Shown here in pieces: positions 17,795-29,443 of a stretch of DNA of 64,000 nucleotides. This DNA is from Pseudomonas baltica (GTDB lineage Bacteria > Pseudomonadota > Gammaproteobacteria > Pseudomonadales > Pseudomonadaceae). Under the pieces are notes generated by a model. It saw only the letters and a list, made by a program, of their open reading frames with translations, ran no database searches and was not told where the DNA came from. The position numbers were made by a program, and so were the translations under genes. Each line of letters starts with the position of its first letter. The first letter of the stretch is position 1. Location of the stretch: contig NZ_JACMYH010000009.1 of the NCBI RefSeq assembly GCF_014235765.1, positions 24,896 through 88,895 on the forward strand. The letters are read 5' to 3'.

Positions 17795-19135
17795 TCAGGC
17801 GCAAACTTCACTCACCAGCCTGGCAAGCTCATCGGCGTAGCCACGCACGACTTTTTCGTCGTCGCCTTCGACCATTACCCGCACCAGCGGCTCGGTTCCG
17901 GACTTGCGCAACAGCACGCGCCCGCGACCACCCATGGCCTCGGTCACCCGCGCGCAGGCCTCTTTGACCGAGGGGTGCTCGACCGGATTGACGTCGCCGC
18001 CGGCAAAGCGCACGTTGACCAATACCTGAGGACACTTGCGCAGCCCCTGACGGGCGTGTGCAAGGGTTTCGTCACGGCGCTTGAGGGCCAGCAGCACCTG
18101 CAGCGCAGCGATGATCGCATCGCCCGTGGTGGTGTGATGGCAGCAGACGATGTGGCCCGAATTCTCGCCACCCAATTGCCAGTCACGCTCCTTGAGCTCG
18201 GCCATCACGTAGCGGTCGCCGACGCTGGCGCGAACGAACGGGATGGACAGGTCCTGGAAGGCCAGTTCCAGGCCCAGGTTGCTCATCAGGGTACCGACCA
18301 CGCCGCCGTGCAGCTTGCCGCGCTCGTGGAGATCGCGAGCGATGATGAACAGCAAGTCGTCGCCATCGACGATGGCGCCCGTATGGTCGACCATCAATAC
18401 GCGGTCACCGTCTCCGTCGAAGGCGATGCCCAGGTCGGCATGGCCTATCAGCACGGCAGCCTGCAACGCTTCCATGTGGGTCGAGCCGCAATTGTCGTTG
18501 ATGTTCAGGCCATCGGGCGCGGCAGACAGCACGGTGACCTGCGCACCCAGCTCGCGAAAGACATTGGGTGCGACCTTGTAGGTGGCGCCATGGGCACAAT
18601 CGATCACCAGCTTGAGGCCGGCGAAATCGGTGGTGGTGGGCACGCTGCTCTTGCAGAACTCGATGTAGCGGCCAGCGGCGTCGTTGATGCGCGAAACCTT
18701 GCCCAGCTTGCTGGACTCGGCCACCGTCATCGGCGCATCCATGAGCTCTTCGATCATCGACTCGACTTCGTCGGGCAGCTTGGTGCCCTGGCCGGAGAAG
18801 AACTTGATGCCGTTGTCATCGTGCGGATTGTGCGATGCACTGATGACGATCCCGGCTTCGGCATGGAACGTACGCGTCAGGTAGGCAATGGCGGGCGTGG
18901 GCATCGGGCCGAGCAACAGGACGTCGGCGCCGGCCGCGGACAGGCCGGCCTCCAGCGCCGATTCGAACATGTAGCCAGAGATCCGCGTGTCCTTGCCGAC
19001 CAGCACGCGGCACGCGCCCATCTTGCGGAACGCCATACCGGCCGCCCAGCCCAGCTTGAGCATGAAATCAGGGGTAATGGGGTACTCGCCGACACGACCA
19101 CGAATGCCGTCGGTGCCAAAATATTTCCTGCTCAT
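17795..19135 (-). CDS. glmM: Phosphoglucosamine mutase
   Basis: It converts glucosamine-6-phosphate to glucosamine-1-phosphate for UDP-GlcNAc, and so for peptidoglycan and LPS synthesis. The 446 residues contain the phosphoserine loop GIVISASHNPHDDNG, the Mg-binding GIAFDGDGDR, the sugar-binding GGENSGH and the C-terminal phosphate-binding RKSGTEPLVRVMVE. The ATG at 19135 (MSRKYFGTDG) matches family members. It follows folP, as in E. coli and most gammaproteobacteria. Confidence 0.98.
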   Translation of the reverse strand: MSRKYFGTDGIRGRVGEYPITPDFMLKLGWAAGMAFRKMGACRVLVGKDTRISGYMFESALEAGLSAAGADVLLLGPMPTPAIAYLTRTFHAEAGIVISASHNPHDDNGIKFFSGQGTKLPDEVESMIEELMDAPMTVAESSKLGKVSRINDAAGRYIEFCKSSVPTTTDFAGLKLVIDCAHGATYKVAPNVFRELGAQVTVLSAAPDGLNINDNCGSTHMEALQAAVLIGHADLGIAFDGDGDRVLMVDHTGAIVDGDDLLFIIARDLHERGKLHGGVVGTLMSNLGLELAFQDLSIPFVRASVGDRYVMAELKERDWQLGGENSGHIVCCHHTTTGDAIIAALQVLLALKRRDETLAHARQGLRKCPQVLVNVRFAGGDVNPVEHPSVKEACARVTEAMGGRGRVLLRKSGTEPLVRVMVEGDDEKVVRGYADELARLVSEVCA

Positions 19136-19151
19136 AAGTACTCCGTAATTC

Positions 19152-20003
19152 TTATTCGGCCGCTTCAACAGCGGCGATCATCCGAACGACATCAATCGTT
19201 TCGGCCACATCGTGGACGCGCAAGATCTTCGCACCCTTGGTCATCGCCAAGGCCGCCAGGGCCAAGCTGCCATTGAGGCGCTCGGCCACCGGCTTGTTCA
19301 GGGCCAACCCAACCATGCTCTTGCGCGAAACACCTACCAGCAAGGGCCGCCCAAGCGCATGCAGCGCCTGCATATGCTTGAACAGGCTGAGGTTGTGCGC
19401 ATGCGACTTGGCGAAACCGAAGCCTGGGTCGAGCAGTATACGCTCTGCAGGGATGCCGACCGAAGCACAGGCGTGCATGCGTTCGGACAGAAAGCCCGCC
19501 ACCTCGCCCAGCAGGTCGTCGTAGTGGGGATGGTCCTGCATGGTGCCGGGCTCGCCCACCATGTGCATCAGACATACCGGAAGGCCGGTGGCCGCAGCGG
19601 CGTCCAGTGCGCCGTCGCGGCGCAGCGCGCGCACGTCGTTGATCAAACCGGCGCCGAGCCGTGCACTTTCGCGCATGACTGCTGGCGTGGAGGTGTCCAC
19701 CGAAATGATCACATCAAGTTCGCGGTTGATCGCTTCGACCAAGGGCGCGACACGCTCAAGTTCTTCCACCGTAGACACAGCTCGAGCGCCTGGGCGTGTC
19801 GATTCGCCACCGATGTCGATCAAGGTTGCGCCGGCATCGACCATCGCCTGCGCATGACGCAGGGCCAGATCGCGCTGGTTGAAGCGGCCACCATCAGAAA
19901 AGGAGTCGGGGGTGATATTGAGGATGCCCATGACGTGCGTCTGGGCCAGATCGAGAACCCGGTTGCCGCAAGGCAACCGAGTGGGGTATTGCGAAGGGGT
20001 CAT
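19152..20003 (-). CDS. folP: Dihydropteroate synthase
   Basis: It joins p-aminobenzoate to the pterin diphosphate in folate synthesis and is the sulfonamide target. The 283 residues form a TIM barrel with family motifs GILNITPDSFSDGG, DIGGESTRPGA, the LINDVRAL strand and LLDPGFGFAKSHAHN, ending in LRVHDVAETIDVVRM. The gene lies between ftsH and glmM, the usual arrangement. Confidence 0.97.
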   Translation of the reverse strand: MTPSQYPTRLPCGNRVLDLAQTHVMGILNITPDSFSDGGRFNQRDLALRHAQAMVDAGATLIDIGGESTRPGARAVSTVEELERVAPLVEAINRELDVIISVDTSTPAVMRESARLGAGLINDVRALRRDGALDAAAATGLPVCLMHMVGEPGTMQDHPHYDDLLGEVAGFLSERMHACASVGIPAERILLDPGFGFAKSHAHNLSLFKHMQALHALGRPLLVGVSRKSMVGLALNKPVAERLNGSLALAALAMTKGAKILRVHDVAETIDVVRMIAAVEAAE

Positions 20004-20039
20004 GTCAAACCTTAGGTATCTAGCGTTGAGGCGTCTGTA

Positions 20040-21950
20040 TCAGACCTCGGCCGCTGGTCCACCGATGGGTGTTTCAGGACGTGGATCCGGGGCGATGGTA
20101 GTGCCCGACGAACCCGAACCACCGCCGGACCAATCGCGAGGCTCACGTGGCGTGCGGCCTGCCATGATGTCGTCGATCTGATCGGCATCGATCGTCTCGT
20201 ACTTCATCAGCGCGTCCGCCATTGCATCCAGCTTGTCACGGTTGTCCGTGAGAATCTGCCTGGCCGTGCCGTAGCACTGGTCGATAATGCTGCGCACTTC
20301 GGAGTCGATCACCTTGGCAGTCTCGCCCGACACTGCTGCCGCACCACCGCCGCCGCCACGACCCAGGTAACCCTGGTCTTCGTCTTCCGCGTAGAGCAAC
20401 GGCCCGAGCTTCTCGGAGAGGCCCCACTTGGTGACCATGTTCCGAGCGATCTGGCTGGCACGCATGATGTCGTTGGACGCACCGGTGGTAACGCCATCGA
20501 AGCCCAGCGTCATTTCCTCGGCAATGCGCCCCCCGTACAGCGAGCAGATCTGACTGATCAAGGCGCGCTTGGAAAGGCTGTAGCGATCTTCCTCAGGCAG
20601 GAACATGGTCACGCCCAGCGCGCGACCGCGCGGGATGATCGAGACCTTGTAGACCGGGTCGTGCTCGGGCACGACGCGACCGACGATGGCATGGCCCGCT
20701 TCATGGTAAGCCGTGTTCTGCTTCTCTTTCTCGGACATGACCATGTTTTTGCGCTCGGCGCCCATCATGATCTTGTCCTTGGCGAGCTCGAATTCCTTCA
20801 TCTCGACAAGGCGCTTGCCATTGCGGGCAGCGAACAGCGACGCTTCGTTGACCAGGTTGGCCAGATCGGCACCGGAGAAACCCGGTGTACCGCGAGCGAT
20901 GACCGCAGGGTTCACGTCGTCGCCCAAGGGCGCTTTCTTCATGTGAACCTTGAGGATCTGCTCGCGACCGCGGATGTCCGGCAGGCCCACCACGACCTGA
21001 CGGTCGAAACGGCCAGGGCGCAGCAGCGCAGCGTCGAGCACGTCCGGACGGTTGGTCGCGGCAATGACGATGATGCCGTCATTCATTTCGAAGCCGTCCA
21101 TTTCGACCAGCAACTGGTTGAGCGTCTGCTCGCGCTCGTCGTGACCACCGCCCATGCCGCCGCCACGATGGCGACCCACGGCATCGATTTCGTCGATGAA
21201 GATGATGCAAGGCGCGTGCTTCTTCGCCTGTTCGAACATGTCACGTACACGGCTGGCACCGACACCGACGAACATCTCGACGAAGTCCGAACCGGAAATG
21301 GTGAAGAACGGTACCTTGGCTTCGCCGGCAATGGCCTTGGCCAGCAGCGTCTTACCCGTACCGGGCGGGCCGACCATCAGCACGCCGCGGGGAATGCGAC
21401 CGCCCAGGCGCTGGAACTTGCCTGGATCGCGCAGGAACTCGACCAGCTCGCCGACTTCCTCCTTCGCTTCGTCGCAACCAGCCACGTCGGCCAGGGTGGT
21501 CTTGACCTGGTCTTCGGAGAGCAGGCGCGCCTTGCTCTTGCCGAAGCTCATCGGGCCGCCCTTGCCACCCGCCCCGCCTTGCATCTGGCGCATGAAGAAC
21601 ATGAACACCGCGATGATCACCAGGATCGGGAAGCTGGCTACCAGTAGCTGGGTCCAGATGCTTTGCTGTTCAGGCTGCTTGCCCTCGACCACGACCTTGT
21701 TGTCCACCAGATCGCCGATCAGGCCATTGTCCTGGATGGCGGGCCGGATGGTCTTGAAGGCATCGCCATCGGTGCGCTTGCCGGTGATGACATAGCCATC
21801 CACGGCAACGCGCTCGACCTTGCCGTCCTTCACCTGCTGGATGAAGTCGGAATAGTTGAGGGTCTGCGGCTCATTGGGGCTGGAGAAGTTGTTCATGACC
21901 GTCACCAGGACGGCGGCGATGATCAACCACAGGATCAGATTCTTTGCCAT
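20040..21950 (-). CDS. ftsH: ATP-dependent zinc metalloprotease FtsH
   Basis: A membrane-anchored AAA+ protease that degrades misfolded membrane proteins and regulators such as sigma-32 and LpxC. Two membrane segments (about 5-22 and 100-120) are followed by the AAA module (GPPGTGKT, IIFIDEIDAVGRHRG, second region of homology ATNRPDVLDAALLRPGRFDRQ) and the zinc protease motif HEAGH (about residue 415). The ATG at 21950 (MAKNLILWL) matches E. coli FtsH. A TTG three codons upstream is better spaced from AGAGGG and may be the true start. The Gly-rich segment near residue 565 is a lineage insertion. Confidence 0.96.
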   Translation of the reverse strand: MAKNLILWLIIAAVLVTVMNNFSSPNEPQTLNYSDFIQQVKDGKVERVAVDGYVITGKRTDGDAFKTIRPAIQDNGLIGDLVDNKVVVEGKQPEQQSIWTQLLVASFPILVIIAVFMFFMRQMQGGAGGKGGPMSFGKSKARLLSEDQVKTTLADVAGCDEAKEEVGELVEFLRDPGKFQRLGGRIPRGVLMVGPPGTGKTLLAKAIAGEAKVPFFTISGSDFVEMFVGVGASRVRDMFEQAKKHAPCIIFIDEIDAVGRHRGGGMGGGHDEREQTLNQLLVEMDGFEMNDGIIVIAATNRPDVLDAALLRPGRFDRQVVVGLPDIRGREQILKVHMKKAPLGDDVNPAVIARGTPGFSGADLANLVNEASLFAARNGKRLVEMKEFELAKDKIMMGAERKNMVMSEKEKQNTAYHEAGHAIVGRVVPEHDPVYKVSIIPRGRALGVTMFLPEEDRYSLSKRALISQICSLYGGRIAEEMTLGFDGVTTGASNDIMRASQIARNMVTKWGLSEKLGPLLYAEDEDQGYLGRGGGGGAAAVSGETAKVIDSEVRSIIDQCYGTARQILTDNRDKLDAMADALMKYETIDADQIDDIMAGRTPREPRDWSGGGSGSSGTTIAPDPRPETPIGGPAAEV

Positions 21951-22147
21951 ATCGTTCAATTCGCTACCCTCTGAAGCCTGCTACCCGCAACCCGCGCAGG
22001 CGTGCTTCGCATGATGTTCACCGGCCAAACTTACTACATTGCCTACGGCTCCGCAGGCGGCGTCTGTAACCTTTTGTGAAACTTTGACTGCGTAATCTTC
22101 GTTTATGCTCAGCATGCCGCGCCATTTAATAAAAGCTATCGACAGCC

Positions 22148-22792
22148 TCAGACCTCATGGTCCGGCTTTTCCGCACCCTTGAAACCACGGCCCAGCAAGT
22201 ACTGCTCGCGTGAGCGGTCACGGGACGAGGAAGGCTTGCGCATCTGCACCTTGTCGAACATCTGCCGAACGGTCTTGTGATACACGTCGAAGCCTTCACC
22301 CTGGAAGACCTTGATCAGGAAATCACCGCCCGGACGCAGGACCCGGCTGGCCAGGTCGAGCGCCAGCTCGCAGAGGAACATTGCACGCGGCATGTCGACT
22401 GCGGCCAGTCCACTCATATTGGGGGCCATATCGGAAATCACAAGGTCGACCTGCGAATTACCGACGGCCTCGAGGATCTGCGCCAGCACTGCATCCTCGG
22501 TGAAGTCGCCCTGAATGAAGGTGACATCGGGGATGCTGTCCATTTCCAGGATATCGGACGCGATGAGTCGGCCCTGGCCACCAATCAGACGACTGGTCAC
22601 CTGGGACCATCCACCAGGCGCGGCGCCCAGGTCGATGACACTCATGCCGGGGCGGATCAGGCGGTCGCGCTCCTGTATTTCCAGCAGCTTGTAGCTTGCA
22701 CGCGAACGATACCCGTCTTTCTGCGCCATCTTGACGTAGGGATCGTTGAAGTGTTCTTTCAGCCAATTGAGGCTTGTCTTGGAACGGGCCAC
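22148..22792 (-). CDS. rlmE: 23S rRNA (uridine-2'-O)-methyltransferase
   Basis: The heat-shock methyltransferase RlmE/FtsJ modifies U2552 in the 50S A loop. The 214 residues start MARSKTSLNWLKEH and carry the FtsJ signatures GYRSRASYKLLEI, the SAM loop VIDLGAAPGGWSQV, DMAPNMSG (catalytic Asp) and KVFQGEGFD (catalytic Lys). The start is GTG at 22792 with GAGG upstream. The pairing with ftsH is conserved in gammaproteobacteria. Confidence 0.96.
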   Translation of the reverse strand: MARSKTSLNWLKEHFNDPYVKMAQKDGYRSRASYKLLEIQERDRLIRPGMSVIDLGAAPGGWSQVTSRLIGGQGRLIASDILEMDSIPDVTFIQGDFTEDAVLAQILEAVGNSQVDLVISDMAPNMSGLAAVDMPRAMFLCELALDLASRVLRPGGDFLIKVFQGEGFDVYHKTVRQMFDKVQMRKPSSSRDRSREQYLLGRGFKGAEKPDHEV

Positions 22793-22892
22793 GGGGCACC
22801 TCGAATAACGGGTCGTGATTAACTGGGCGGAGCCGAGGGCGCTCGGGTAAACTGGCCGCCGCTTTTTACAAGATCAGATGAAGGGTCAGATT

Positions 22893-23201
22893 ATGCCGCT
22901 CACTCAAGAGCAGAAGAAACAGTACAAATCGATTGGTCACCATCTGAAGCCGGTTTTGATGGTTGCCGACAATGGTTTGACTGAAGGTGTTTTAGCAGAA
23001 TTCGAACGCGCCTTGAGCGATCACGAGCTGATCAAGATCAAACTCAACATCCTCGACCGCGAACAGCGCCTGCAAGCCGTTGCCGAATTGTGCAAGGTCG
23101 GCCGTGCCGATCTGGTCCAGGTCATCGGCAAGATGGCCCTGGTTTACCGCAAGAACCCGCAAGTGAACAAGCAACTGTCGAACGTGCATCGCTTTCGCTG
23201 A
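22893..23201 (+). CDS. yhbY: YhbY family RNA-binding protein
   Basis: A 102-residue CRM-domain protein associated with pre-50S subunits. KQYKSIGHHLKPVLMVADNGLTEGVLAEFERAL (residues 10-42) and the GxxG-type segment KVGRADLVQVIGKMALVYRKN are typical. The ATG at 22893 follows AAGGG by seven bases; an ATG five codons earlier has no such site. It is divergent from rlmE, with a 100-base intergenic promoter region between the two. Confidence 0.93.
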   Translation: MPLTQEQKKQYKSIGHHLKPVLMVADNGLTEGVLAEFERALSDHELIKIKLNILDREQRLQAVAELCKVGRADLVQVIGKMALVYRKNPQVNKQLSNVHRFR

Positions 23202-23340
23202 TGCCCGGGCCGACCCTCGAGGTCGCGCCCTGCGCGCCGCCGAGGGGCCCGGCTGCCCTACCAACACCAGGCTAACGCCCAACAGCTGGTAGCACCACAG
23301 CTGCCAGATGGCGGCGCTCACGCGCCGCCACGGCAGTCGA

Positions 23341-23813
23341 TCAAACGTGGGCGACTTCGACGATCTCGTACTCGATCACGCCGCCGGGGGTTTTCACCGT
23401 GACCACGTCGCCTTCTTCCTTGGCGATGAGGGCACGTGCGATCGGCGAGCCATGGGACAGCTTGCCGCCCTTGATATCGGCTTCGTCCTCACCGACGATC
23501 TTGTACTTCACGCGCTCGTCGGTTTCGACATTGGCGATTTCCACGGTCGTGCCGAAAATCACCTTGCCGGTTTTCGGAATCGTGGTGACGTCGATCACCA
23601 CGGCGTTCTGCAAACGCCCCTCGATGTCACGGATACGCGCTTCGACCATGCCCTGCTCTTCGCGGGCCGCATGGTATTCGGCGTTTTCCTTGAGGTCGCC
23701 CAGCTCGCGCGCCTCACCGATGGCCTGGCTCAGGCGCGGACGCTCGACCTTGCTGAGTTTTTCGTGTTCTTCCTCCAGGGCACGATGGCCCTGGACGGTC
23801 ATTGGGTACTTGA

Positions 23814-23817
<4 letters not shown>
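23341..23817 (-). CDS. greA: Transcription elongation factor GreA
   Basis: It stimulates transcript cleavage by backtracked RNA polymerase. The 158 residues form an N-terminal coiled coil (about 1-75) with acidic tip residues in LKENAEYHAAREEQGMVE, and a C-terminal FKBP-like domain ending in TPGGVIEYEIVEV. Its ATG overlaps the carB stop (ATGA at 23814-23817), so translation is coupled to carB. Confidence 0.97.
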
Positions 23818-27035
<3,218 letters not shown>

Positions 27036-27160
27036 GGTTCTCACTCAATTGCGCAGTTCAGCCGGCTGCCCGCCTGAACTTTATTGGGCGGCGCCCTGGC
27101 GGCCTGTCCGTCTTCGACGGGGCCAGCCGGGGCGCGCGTTACACACGGGTCCGACAGTGA

Positions 27161-28297
27161 TCAGCGGCGCTTGGCCATCGATTCGATGAAGCGGTCGAAC
27201 AGCGGCGAGACGTCGTTCGGACCGGGGCTGGCTTCAGGGTGACCCTGGAAGCTGAACGCGGCCTTGTCGGTCAGCTCGATACCCTGCAGGGTGCCGTCGA
27301 ACAGCGACTTGTGGATCGCGCGGACATTGCTCGGCAAAGTCGCTTCATCCACCGCGAAGCCGTGGTTCTGGCTGGTGATCATCACCACGCCGCTATCGAT
27401 ATCCTGCACCGGGTGGTTGGCACCGTGGTGACCATGACCCATCTTGACGGTCTTGGCGCCGGCGGCCAAAGCCAGCAACTGGTGGCCCAGGCAGATGCCG
27501 AAGACCGGAATCTCGGTCTGCAGCACTTCCTTGATCGCTTGGATAGCGTAGTCGCAGGGCTCTGGATCGCCAGGGCCGTTGGACAGGAACACGCCATCGG
27601 GGTTGAGCGCCAGTACGTCGGCGGCCGGGGTCTGCGCAGGCACCACGGTGAGGTGGCAGCCACGCTCGACCAGCATGCGCAGGATGTTGACCTTGACGCC
27701 GTAGTCGTAGGCGACCACGTGGTAAGGCAGCTCGCTGTTAGGCACATCGGGGTGGCTGTCGGATTTCAGTTCCCAGACACTGGAGCGCCACTGGTAGGTG
27801 TCCTTGGTGCTGACTTCCTTGGCCAGGTCCATGCCCTTGAGGCCAGGGAAGGCGCGCGCGGCGGCGATGGCGGCCTCTTCGCTGATGTCGTCACCGGCCA
27901 TGATGCAGCCGTTCTGCGCGCCTTTCTCTCGCAGGATGCGGGTCAGGCGGCGGGTGTCGATGCCGGCGATGGCAACCACGTTGTTGGCTTTCAGGTAGTC
28001 GTCCAGGGCCATGGTGTTACGCCAGTTGCTGGCCACCAATGGCAGGTCGCGGATCACCAGGCCTGCGGCCCAGACGCGATCAGACTCGGCATCTTCCGGG
28101 GTGGTGCCGGTGTTGCCGATGTGGGGGTAGGTCAGGGTGACGATTTGCTGGGCATAGGAAGGATCGGTAAGGATTTCCTGATAGCCGGTCATGGCGGTGT
28201 TGAACACCACCTCTCCAACGGTTTGCCCGTCGGCTCCAATGGCTTCGCCGCGAAAGATGCTGCCATCGGCAAGGGCGAGTATGGCTGGCTTAGTCAA
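27161..28297 (-). CDS. carA: Carbamoyl-phosphate synthase small subunit
   Basis: The glutaminase subunit supplies ammonia to CarB. The 378 residues have the CPSase small-chain N-terminal domain and a class I amidotransferase domain: the nucleophile Cys lies near residue 269 in GICLGHQ, and the catalytic His sits in FQGHPEASPGP. The start is an uncommon TTG at 28297, preceded by GGGAGG five bases away. The TTG lies inside the 3' end of a 32-codon leader ORF (28290-28388), so leader translation probably affects initiation here. Confidence 0.96.
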   Translation of the reverse strand: MTKPAILALADGSIFRGEAIGADGQTVGEVVFNTAMTGYQEILTDPSYAQQIVTLTYPHIGNTGTTPEDAESDRVWAAGLVIRDLPLVASNWRNTMALDDYLKANNVVAIAGIDTRRLTRILREKGAQNGCIMAGDDISEEAAIAAARAFPGLKGMDLAKEVSTKDTYQWRSSVWELKSDSHPDVPNSELPYHVVAYDYGVKVNILRMLVERGCHLTVVPAQTPAADVLALNPDGVFLSNGPGDPEPCDYAIQAIKEVLQTEIPVFGICLGHQLLALAAGAKTVKMGHGHHGANHPVQDIDSGVVMITSQNHGFAVDEATLPSNVRAIHKSLFDGTLQGIELTDKAAFSFQGHPEASPGPNDVSPLFDRFIESMAKRR

Positions 28298-28388
28298 GAA
28301 GACCTCCCGTAAATAAAGCCTGAAAGGGCGATCGCAGGTTGTAAAAAAGCGGAATGCCGTATGGATACGTCACCCCGCTTCTTTTCAT
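28290..28388 (-). CDS. Putative carA leader peptide (32 aa)
   Basis: A short frame starting ATG-AAA-AGA at 28388 and ending TAA at 28290-28292, within carA codons 2-3. It contains Tyr-Pro-Tyr and Leu-Phe-Tyr stretches, encoded within and just after the attenuator-like hairpin at 28343-28386. The ribosome-binding site is weak. Pyrimidine-sensitive attenuation by a leader peptide, as at E. coli pyrBI, would explain this layout. Translation is inferred. Confidence 0.5.
   Translation of the reverse strand: MKRSGVTYPYGIPLFYNLRSPFQALFTGGLLD
28343..28386 (-). terminator. Attenuator-like hairpin in the carA leader
   Basis: On the minus strand AAGCGG pairs with CCGCTT, extended by G-T and A-T pairs, around a loop that itself can form GTAT/ATAC. 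A run of six T follows. It lies inside the leader ORF, so a ribosome close behind the polymerase would disrupt it. Confidence 0.6.
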
Positions 28389-28405
28389 CGAATTATCTGC
28401 GCGCT

Positions 28406-28423
28406 TTTAGTGGACACACTAAA
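28406..28423. promoter_or_regulatory. 18-bp inverted repeat upstream of the carA leader
   Basis: TTTAGTG and CACTAAA arms are perfect and separated by GACA. It lies 18 bases upstream of the leader ATG, close to where the promoter should be, and could be an operator or a pause hairpin. The cognate factor is unknown. Confidence 0.45.
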
Positions 28424-28506
28424 GCTGTAGCTTACAGAAAAGAGGGGTTTTGGTCTACCGCGAATGCGGTGCGGACTTGAGGGAATGCGACTTTGGCGCG
28501 CTTTCC

Positions 28507-28598
28507 CCTGTAGGAGCGGTCATTGGCCGCGAATAGGCACCGCGGTGTGTCAGCAAGGCTGCGGCGTCTGGTTCGCGGCCGATGACCGCTCCTACGGG
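28507..28598. repeat. REP doublet (REPIN-like inverted pair)
   Basis: Two arms of about 27 bases (28507-28533 and 28572-28598) are inverted copies with two differences. Their cores are GTAGGAGCGGTCAT and GGCCGCGAA. This is the familiar Pseudomonas repetitive extragenic palindrome type. It sits between dapB and the carA promoter. Confidence 0.8.
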
Positions 28599-28622
28599 AG
28601 GAGCGAGCCGGGCGCAGCTGGG

Positions 28623-29426
28623 TCAATGCAGGTCCAGCACGTCCTGCATGTCGTAGAAGCCTGGGGCGCGGCCGTCGAGCCAGAGGGCGGCGCGTACCGC
28701 TCCCTTGGCGAACGTCATGCGACTGGACGCCTTGTGAGTGATCTCGACGCGCTCGCCGTCAGCGGCGAACAACACGGTGTGGTCACCCACCACGTCGCCC
28801 GCGCGCACAGTGGCGAAACCAATGGTCTGGCGCTCGCGCGCGCCGGTCTGACCTTCACGGCCGTACACCGCCACCTTTTTCAGATCGCGACCCAACGCGC
28901 TGGCAATCACTTCGCCCATGCGCACGGCCGTGCCCGAGGGCGCATCGACCTTGTGCCGGTGATGGGCTTCCATGATCTCGATATCGACGTCGTCGCCCAA
29001 CACGCGCGCAGCGGTGTCGAGCAACTTCAGGCACAGATTGACGCCGACACTGAAGTTGGCGGCGAAGACGATAGGGATATCCTTGCCCGCCTCGGCCAGC
29101 AACGCCTTTTCTTCGGCACTGAAACCGGTGGTGCCGATGACCATGGCCTTGCCCGCCTTGCGGCAGAACGCCAGGTTCTTCAGCGTTACCGTTGGGTGGG
29201 TGAAGTCGATCAACACATCGAACTCCTCCGCCACCTTGGCCACATCGCCCGACAGCGGTACGCCGATCCGCCCCAGCGCAGCCAGCTCGCCGGCATCGGC
29301 GCCGACCAGTGTGCTGTCCGGCCGATCGACCGCCGCCGTCAAACCGGCGCCGGGCGCCAGTTGGACCGCTTCGATCAGGGTCTTGCCCATGCGCCCGGCG
29401 GCGCCCATCACAGCTATACGTCGCAT
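28623..29426 (-). CDS. dapB: 4-hydroxy-tetrahydrodipicolinate reductase
   Basis: It performs the NAD(P)H reduction step of the diaminopimelate/lysine pathway. The 267 residues begin with the dinucleotide-binding MRRIAVMGAAGRMGKTLIEA and contain GTTGFS, the catalytic EAHHRHKVDAPSGTA and the C-terminal FAKGAVRAALWL. It lies 17 bases downstream of dnaJ, so it is probably co-transcribed with the heat-shock genes. Confidence 0.98.
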   Translation of the reverse strand: MRRIAVMGAAGRMGKTLIEAVQLAPGAGLTAAVDRPDSTLVGADAGELAALGRIGVPLSGDVAKVAEEFDVLIDFTHPTVTLKNLAFCRKAGKAMVIGTTGFSAEEKALLAEAGKDIPIVFAANFSVGVNLCLKLLDTAARVLGDDVDIEIMEAHHRHKVDAPSGTAVRMGEVIASALGRDLKKVAVYGREGQTGARERQTIGFATVRAGDVVGDHTVLFAADGERVEITHKASSRMTFAKGAVRAALWLDGRAPGFYDMQDVLDLH

Positions 29427-29443
29427 GCTCGAATCCTTATGCC

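Noticed and set aside
23202..23340. Possible small gene between yhbY and greA
   Set aside because: 139 GC-rich bases with only shadow frames; no start signal or similarity seen.
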